NCBI GenBank assembly: GCA_964472545.1
Contig: CAYYNP010000164.1
Location: 1-22,354, forward strand
Direction: 5' to 3'
From: CAYYNP01 sp964472545
Lineage (GTDB): Bacteria > Planctomycetota > Planctomycetia > Pirellulales > Thermoguttaceae
Length of the DNA: 22,354 nucleotides
Notes under the pieces: model-generated
Seen by the model: only the letters and a program-made list of their open reading frames with translations
The model's database searches: none
Told to the model about the DNA's origin: nothing
Made by a program: the position numbers and the translations under genes
Part shown: positions 18,222 to 22,354 of the stretch, one piece after another
Layout of the letters: every line of letters starts with the position of its first letter
Position numbering within the stretch: the stretch's first letter is position 1

Positions 18222-19349
18222 ATGCGAGGCTTTACGACTGGGGGCATTGGCAACCTTACGGTTCTCTTGGCGGCCTTGCTTTGGTCGGTCGGCAGCGGCG
18301 CGTCGCTTGCTGCAGCCGACGACGTGCCGGCCGAGATGGTTCAGGCCGCCGAGCGATTTGTCATGTCGCTAGAGGACCAACAGCGCGACCGCGTGGCGGC
18401 CGAGTTCGACAGCCCGCGGCGGACCTTCTGGCACTATTTTCCGTCGACGATGCTCGAGTCACAGGGCGGGAGGCCGGGGCTGCCGCTGAAGGAGATGACG
18501 CCCGAGCAGCGCGTTTTGGCCCATGCGCTGTTGAGCGCGGCGCTAAGCCATAAGGGCTATCAGCAGGCGATGACGATCGTGATGCTCGAAGCCATCTTGC
18601 GCGATCTGCAAGAGGGTAATCCGGCACGCGATCCCGAGTTGTATCACGTGGCCGTCTTCGGAACGCCGTCGACCGAGAAGACCTGGGGTTGGTGTTTCGA
18701 GGGGCATCACCTCTCGGTCAACGTCACGCTGGTCGACGGGCAACGGTTTTGCGTCACGCCGTCGTTCTTCGGCAGCAACCCGGCCAAGGCGAAGCAGGGA
18801 CGGTTTGAAGGCGTCGAGGCGCTGGCGGCCGAGCAGCATCTCGCCCGGGAGTTGGTTCGCTCGCTTTCGGACGAACAGCGCACGGCGGCCGTGATCTCCG
18901 AAGAGGCCCCGCGCGACATCATCACACGCGCAGACCCCAAAGTGGGGCAAGATCGGTTCCAGCCGCCGCAGGGCATTGCCTTCGAGAAGCTCGACGACCG
19001 GCAGCAGAAGCTGCTGCTTCGCTTGGTCAACGAGTTCGTGACGAAATACCGTCCACCGATCGTCGCGCAGATCGAAGACCACACGCCGTTGGTCAACGGG
19101 AATGGCGCGTACTTCGCCTGGGCCGGCAGCCTTGAGCCCGGCGAGGGCCACTACTACCGTATCCAAACGCGGGCGTTTCTGTTTGAATACGACAATACCC
19201 AGAACGGAGCCAACCACATCCACGCCGTGTGGCGCCAGTTCGACGGCGACTTCGGCGAGGACCTGCTCCGCAGCCACTACGAGAACGCGGAGCATCACCG
19301 GCACGATCACGAGCACTCGCACGCTCGTCTCCATCCGCAACGAGAGTAA
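18222..19349 (+). CDS. Secreted DUF3500 family protein
   Basis: The protein has 375 residues. GAGGAGG at 18209-18215 stands six bases before the ATG, and a signal peptide occupies residues 1 to about 32 (LTVLLAALLWSVGSG, ending LAAA/DD). The mature part shows the DUF3500 pattern: FDSPRRTFWHYFP, GLPLKEMTPEQRVLAHALLSAALS, WGWCFEGHHLSVNVTLVDG and a late HYYRIQTRAFLFEYDNTQNGANHIHAVWR block. The family is common in Planctomycetota and has no established function; a hydrolytic or binding role is unproven. The C-terminal tail is histidine-rich (HHRHDHEHSHARLH), which could bind divalent metals. It appears to be a single-gene transcript with its own promoter. The REP-like hairpin pair follows 33 bases after the stop. 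Confidence 0.88.
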   Translation: MRGFTTGGIGNLTVLLAALLWSVGSGASLAAADDVPAEMVQAAERFVMSLEDQQRDRVAAEFDSPRRTFWHYFPSTMLESQGGRPGLPLKEMTPEQRVLAHALLSAALSHKGYQQAMTIVMLEAILRDLQEGNPARDPELYHVAVFGTPSTEKTWGWCFEGHHLSVNVTLVDGQRFCVTPSFFGSNPAKAKQGRFEGVEALAAEQHLARELVRSLSDEQRTAAVISEEAPRDIITRADPKVGQDRFQPPQGIAFEKLDDRQQKLLLRLVNEFVTKYRPPIVAQIEDHTPLVNGNGAYFAWAGSLEPGEGHYYRIQTRAFLFEYDNTQNGANHIHAVWRQFDGDFGEDLLRSHYENAEHHRHDHEHSHARLHPQRE

Positions 19350-19356
19350 CGTAGCG

Positions 19357-19386
19357 TTGCCCGACACGTTGGCGTTCGCGTATAGT
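19357..19386 (+). promoter_or_regulatory. Sigma70-like promoter for the AlkD-like gene, abutting the REP-like element
   Basis: TTGCCC (19357-19362) and TATAGT (19381-19386) are 18 bases apart, matching 4 and 5 of 6 positions. The -10 overlaps the left edge of the repeat at 19383, so the transcript would begin inside its first hairpin. Confidence 0.4.
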
Positions 19387-19440
19387 AGTCGTCTCGCTCC
19401 GCGAGACGTCATGACATCTCGCGGAGCGAGATGACTACTA
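19383..19440. repeat. REP/BIME-like pair of inverted hairpins
   Basis: Two 26-base arms (19383-19408 and 19415-19440) are inverted copies with two mismatches around a 6-base palindromic centre, TCATGA. Each arm is itself a hairpin: GTCTCGC-TCC-GCGAGAC in the left and CATCTCGC-GGA-GCGAGATG in the right. The outer ends are TAGTAG and CTACTA, so a GTAG tetranucleotide stands at the foot of each hairpin, as in REP elements mobilised by RAYT transposases. No RAYT gene is in the window. It lies between the DUF3500 and AlkD-like genes. Confidence 0.7.
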
Positions 19441-19467
19441 TGATCAGATCACTACTATGAGGAGATC
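19434..19467 (+). repeat. 17-bp tandem duplication; second copy carries the ribosome binding site of the next gene
   Basis: Bases 19434-19450 and 19451-19467 are head-to-tail copies of ACTACTATGANNAGATC, differing only in TC versus GG at positions 11-12. The first seven bases of copy one are the edge of the REP-like arm. The GG in copy two creates GAGGAG (19459-19464), eight bases before the ATG at 19473. Confidence 0.8.
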
Positions 19468-19472
19468 TCGCA

Positions 19473-20189
19473 ATGAACAAGACGGAAGTCATCAGGCGTC
19501 TGAAGGCTTTGGGCAACGAGCAAACGCGCAAGACGTACGCGCGGCACGGCATCACCGGCGACGCGTACGGCGTTCGCTACGGCGACCTCGGCAAGCTGGT
19601 CAAGAGCGTCGGCACGGACCACGCTTTGGCCGAGGAACTCTGGGCGACCGGCAATCACGACGCCCGTGTGTTGGCCACGATGATCGCCGACCCAACGCAG
19701 ATCAAGGCCGGCGCGGTCGATCGCTGGGTCAAAGCCGTCGACAACGCGTTGATGCTCGACGCGGTGACGAAACTCGTCGCCAAGACGGCGGTGGCCCGCA
19801 AGCGCGTCGACAAGTGGATCGACTCGCGGCAGGAGTGGATCGCCACGGCCGGCTGGCATCTGCTGGCTGCGATGCTCTGCAACGACGACGAGCGGCTGAC
19901 CGACGACGAATTGGCCAAGTACGTCGATCGGATCGAGGCCCGCGTTCACGAGAGCCCGAATTGGGTCCGCAACGCGATGAACGGCGCCCTGATTTCCATC
20001 GGGCTGCGCAACGCGGCGCTACAGAAGCGAGCACTTGCAGCCGCCGGGCGGATCGGCAACGTTGAGGTGGACCACGGCCAGACGGCCTGCAAGACGCCCG
20101 ATGCCGCCGCGTACATCAAGAAGGCGGCCGCACATCGCAGCCGGAAGAAGACGGCGCCGAAGAGGAAGAAACAAGCGGTGCCAACGTAA
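19473..20189 (+). CDS. AlkD-like DNA alkylation repair (HEAT-repeat) protein
   Basis: The protein has 238 residues, a normal length for the family. GAGGAG precedes the ATG by eight bases. The opening LKALGNEQTRKTYARHGITG...YGVRYGDLGKLVK and LAEELWATGNHDARVLATMIADP are characteristic of the DNA_alkylation (AlkD/AlkC) HEAT-repeat family, which removes bulky or cationic N3/N7 alkylated bases without flipping the base. In AlkD a Trp and an Asp in the third repeat contact the lesion. My alignment by eye puts Asp96 (LMLDAV) over the aspartate but finds no tryptophan at the matching place, so glycosylase activity is uncertain and an AlkF/AlkG-like DNA-structure binder is an alternative. The tail SRKKTAPKRKKQ is strongly basic and may aid DNA binding. 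There is no signal peptide. It has its own promoter candidate and is flanked on both sides by hairpin repeats. Confidence 0.82.
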   Translation: MNKTEVIRRLKALGNEQTRKTYARHGITGDAYGVRYGDLGKLVKSVGTDHALAEELWATGNHDARVLATMIADPTQIKAGAVDRWVKAVDNALMLDAVTKLVAKTAVARKRVDKWIDSRQEWIATAGWHLLAAMLCNDDERLTDDELAKYVDRIEARVHESPNWVRNAMNGALISIGLRNAALQKRALAAAGRIGNVEVDHGQTACKTPDAAAYIKKAAAHRSRKKTAPKRKKQAVPT

Positions 20190-20200
20190 GGCCAGTGCGC

Positions 20201-20277
20201 GGGTGCCATGCCCACGCTCGCGTGGGCATGCCGGAAATGCGGTCGCACATGCCCACGCGAGCGTGGACATTTCACCC
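20201..20277. repeat. Paired-hairpin inverted repeat between convergent genes, possible bidirectional terminator
   Basis: Two 30-base arms (20201-20230 and 20248-20277) are inverted copies with three mismatches around a 17-base centre. Each arm contains its own hairpin; in the left arm CATGCCCACGC-TC-GCGTGGGCATG is a perfect 11-bp stem. It begins 11 bases after the AlkD-like stop and ends 23 bases before the stop of the convergent aldo/keto reductase gene. There is no U-run. Its sequence is different from the element at 19383-19440. Confidence 0.75.
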
Positions 20278-20300
20278 AGAGTCTTGACGGAAGACAACGG

Positions 20301-21287
20301 CTACTTCCCCGAGTACCAGACTCCCCGCAGCCAACGGTGGCGACGTAGCCTGAGCAATAGCGCCTCCGGCAGTTCCGGCTTTGCTGTGACGCCCAGGTTC
20401 CGCTCGACCTGTTCGGGTTTGCGCATCCCCGGGATCACTGTGCTAACACCGTCGGCCGCCAGGGCAAACTTCAAGGCGACGTCGGCCAGCGTGTAGTCGG
20501 CGTCGCCACACGATTCGGCCACGTCCGCTTCAATCGCCGCCGCGCGACGCAACGTCCGATCCAGCCGATCGCCGTCGAAGTACCGGCTGCGGAAGTCGTT
20601 CTCGGGGAATCGATGCCCGGGGCGATACTTGCCCGTCAGGCTGCCTTCGTCGAAGACCACGCGAACGATCACGCCGGTGCCCGTCTCGACGGCCGTCGGC
20701 AGGAGTTCGGCGGCCGGGTCCTGCTCGAACAGGTTGAAGATGATCTGCACCACGTCGAGATAGCCGCGCCGCATCAGGTCGACGACGCAGTTCTGGTCGT
20801 GCTCCGGCGTGGAGATGCCGATCTGCCGGATCTTGCCTTCGTCGCGCAAGCGGCGGAGAATCTCCAAGGGAGCCGGATCGCGATTCCACGCCCGGGTCCA
20901 CGTGTGTAACTGGAGGAGGTCCAGGCAGTTCGTGCCGAGATTCCGCAGCCGCTCTTCGACGTTGCGGCGAAGATAGGCCTCCGGATAGCGTTCTTCTGCG
21001 CTGCAATACGGGCTCGGCGGCCACGGACCGTCTTGCGGCGGCGTCTTGGTGGCCACGTAGACGCGCTCGCTCCGCGACCGCAGCGCCTCGGCGATTATCC
21101 GTTCGCTGCGTCCGTCGCCGTATCCGGCGGCCGTGTCGATGAAGTTCAGGCCCAGGTCGATGGCTTTGTGCAGGGCGTCGATCGAGTCGCGGTCGTTCTG
21201 GCCACCCCATTGACCGCCCAACGGCCAGCCGCCGAAGCCGATTTCGGAGACGTCCATCCCGGTCTTGCCCAACGCTCGGTAGTTCAT
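20301..21287 (-). CDS. Aldo/keto reductase
   Basis: The protein has 328 residues, typical for the family. The start at 21287 is preceded by GGGGAG only three bases away, a tight but usable ribosome site. The N-terminal LGKTGMDVSEIGFGGWPLGG and the tetrad Asp51 (FIDTA), Tyr56 (GYGDGRSE), Lys81 (VATK) and His128 (LLQLHTW) are all present, as are GKIRQIGISTPEH and the C-terminal cofactor region VSTVIPGMRKPEQVERNLG. It should carry out NAD(P)H-dependent reduction or oxidation of an aldehyde, ketone or sugar in the cytoplasm; the substrate is unknown. It starts 11 bases after the stop of the DUF1501 gene on the same strand, so the two are probably cotranscribed. It converges on the AlkD-like gene across the hairpin repeat. 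Confidence 0.93.
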   Translation of the reverse strand: MNYRALGKTGMDVSEIGFGGWPLGGQWGGQNDRDSIDALHKAIDLGLNFIDTAAGYGDGRSERIIAEALRSRSERVYVATKTPPQDGPWPPSPYCSAEERYPEAYLRRNVEERLRNLGTNCLDLLQLHTWTRAWNRDPAPLEILRRLRDEGKIRQIGISTPEHDQNCVVDLMRRGYLDVVQIIFNLFEQDPAAELLPTAVETGTGVIVRVVFDEGSLTGKYRPGHRFPENDFRSRYFDGDRLDRTLRRAAAIEADVAESCGDADYTLADVALKFALAADGVSTVIPGMRKPEQVERNLGVTAKPELPEALLLRLRRHRWLRGVWYSGK

Positions 21288-21298
21288 CGGCTCCCCAT

Positions 21299-22354
21299 CT
21301 ACGCCAGAATCTTGTCGACCACGTGGCCGGCGACGTCGGTCAGGCGGAAATCGCGGCCTCGGTAGCGATACGTCAGCCTTTCGTGATCGATACCCAGGAG
21401 GTGAAGCATCGTGGCGTGCAGATCGTTGACGTGGACCACGTCTTCGACGGCGTTGTAGCCCAACTCGTCGGTGGCGCCGTGTGTGATGCCGGGCTTGATG
21501 CCACCGCCGGCGAGAAACATCGAAAAGCCCTTCATATGGTGGTCGCGGCCGTTGCCCTGGGCCATCGGCGTGCGGCCGAACTCGCCACCCCAGACGATCA
21601 GCGTGTCGTCGAGCATGCCGCGCTGTTTGAGGTCCTTGATCAGCGCGGCGGTGGCCTGGTCGACCTCTTTGGACGTGATCTCCATAGCGCGTTTGATGCC
21701 GCCGTGGTGGTCCCAGGCGCGGTGGTAGAGTTGGATGAACCGCACGCCCCGCTCGGCCAAACGCCGAGCCAACAGGCAGTTCGAGGCGTAGGAACCGTCG
21801 CCGCCGCGGGTGCCGTAGAGCTCAAAGGCCGACTCCGGTTCGCTGGCAAAGTCGACCAGCTCAGGAATGCTCTCCTGCATGCGATACGCCATCTTGTTCT
21901 GGGCAATCCGCGTGGCGATCTCGGGGTCGTTGACCGACTGGCCATGCAGCGCGTTGATGGCATTGGCCGCCTCGACCACGTCGCCTTGCATGGCACGATC
22001 GACCCCGGCCGGGTTGCCCACGTACGACACCGGGTCACCGGTCGACTGGAACTCGACCCCCTGATAGCGGCTGGGCAGGAACCCGCTGTGCCATTGCCGG
22101 GCGGCGATCGGCTGCGACTGGCCGCCCTTGCCGATCGACGTGAGCACCACGAAGCCGGGCAGGTCTTCCGCTTCGCTGCCGAGCCCCCACATCAGCCAGG
22201 AGCCCATCGCCGGCCGGCCGGGGACGATCGAGCCGGTATTCATGAACGTATGGGCCGGGTCGTGATTGATCGCCTCGGTGTGCATCGAGCGAATGATGCA
22301 GATGTCGTCGGCCACCGCACCGAGGCCGGGAAACAGCGTGCAGATCTCCGGTTG
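21299..22354 (-). CDS. DUF1501 protein, 5' end off window
   Basis: The frame is open to the right edge, so only the last 351 residues are visible; the true start lies outside and a GTG at 22315 is internal. Diagnostic segments are HTEAINHDPAHTFMNTGS near the edge, then DPVSYVGNPAGVDRAMQGD, CLLARRLAERGVRFIQLYHRAWDHHGGI, LDDTLIVWGGEFGRTP, GRDHHMKGFSMFLAGGGIKPG, GYNAVEDVVHVNDLHATMLHLLGI and YRYRGRDFRLTDVAG. DUF1501 belongs to the alkaline phosphatase-like fold and is abundant in Planctomycetota, usually exported through a Tat signal and commonly encoded next to DUF1549/DUF1553 cytochrome-type proteins. Its activity has not been established. The last complete neighbour downstream is an aldo/keto reductase 11 bases away. 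Confidence 0.92.
   Translation of the reverse strand, partial: QPEICTLFPGLGAVADDICIIRSMHTEAINHDPAHTFMNTGSIVPGRPAMGSWLMWGLGSEAEDLPGFVVLTSIGKGGQSQPIAARQWHSGFLPSRYQGVEFQSTGDPVSYVGNPAGVDRAMQGDVVEAANAINALHGQSVNDPEIATRIAQNKMAYRMQESIPELVDFASEPESAFELYGTRGGDGSYASNCLLARRLAERGVRFIQLYHRAWDHHGGIKRAMEITSKEVDQATAALIKDLKQRGMLDDTLIVWGGEFGRTPMAQGNGRDHHMKGFSMFLAGGGIKPGITHGATDELGYNAVEDVVHVNDLHATMLHLLGIDHERLTYRYRGRDFRLTDVAGHVVDKILA

Noticed and set aside
19383..20277. CRISPR-like or insertion-sequence structure
   Set aside because: There are only two different inverted pairs, no regularly spaced direct repeats, no cas gene and no transposase.

Overview
The window is GC-rich and gene-dense and most resembles a chromosomal segment of a Planctomycetota bacterium (a Pirellulales-type genome is my best guess). 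The reasons are two secreted arylsulfatases, a DUF1501 protein, a DUF3500 protein, a periplasmic methyltransferase-fold/PQQ-propeller fusion and very large secreted multidomain proteins. I see no rRNA, tRNA, CRISPR array, transposase or phage gene.

Layout. (1) Positions 1-3098, minus strand, hold most of a huge secreted gluzincin-like metalloprotease (DUF6055, Svx/AvrXca-like) cut by the left edge. (2) A 180-bp divergent promoter region carries one sigma70-like promoter in each direction. (3) Positions 3279-13734, plus strand, look like one operon of four tightly spaced genes for exported proteins: a methyltransferase-fold/PQQ propeller, a 1398-residue paralogue of the first metalloprotease with hexapeptide-repeat, LamG-like and coiled-coil parts, a formylglycine-generating-enzyme-like protein without the catalytic cysteine pair, and a heparinase II/III-like polysaccharide lyase. 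(4) Convergent to this, on the minus strand, are two cysteine-type sulfatases (17249-13789), preceded by a small GlcG/HbpS-like gene (17818-17414). (5) Positions 18222-19349, plus strand, hold a secreted DUF3500 protein. (6) An AlkD-like DNA alkylation repair gene (19473-20189) is bracketed by two different paired-hairpin repeats. (7) An aldo/keto reductase and a truncated DUF1501 gene lie on the minus strand up to the right edge.

How the genes may work together. The protease, lyase, two sulfatases and exported propeller suggest extracellular or periplasmic attack on a sulfated polysaccharide or proteoglycan. This is inferred from family membership and gene order; no transporter, SusCD pair or regulator is visible to confirm a complete utilisation locus. 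The strongest candidate for something undescribed is the pair of paralogous DUF6055 multidomain proteases built around the divergent promoter, together with the cysteine-less FGE-like protein and the lyase. The REP-like hairpin pair with a 17-bp tandem duplication that supplies the ribosome binding site of the AlkD-like gene is the most notable non-coding structure.
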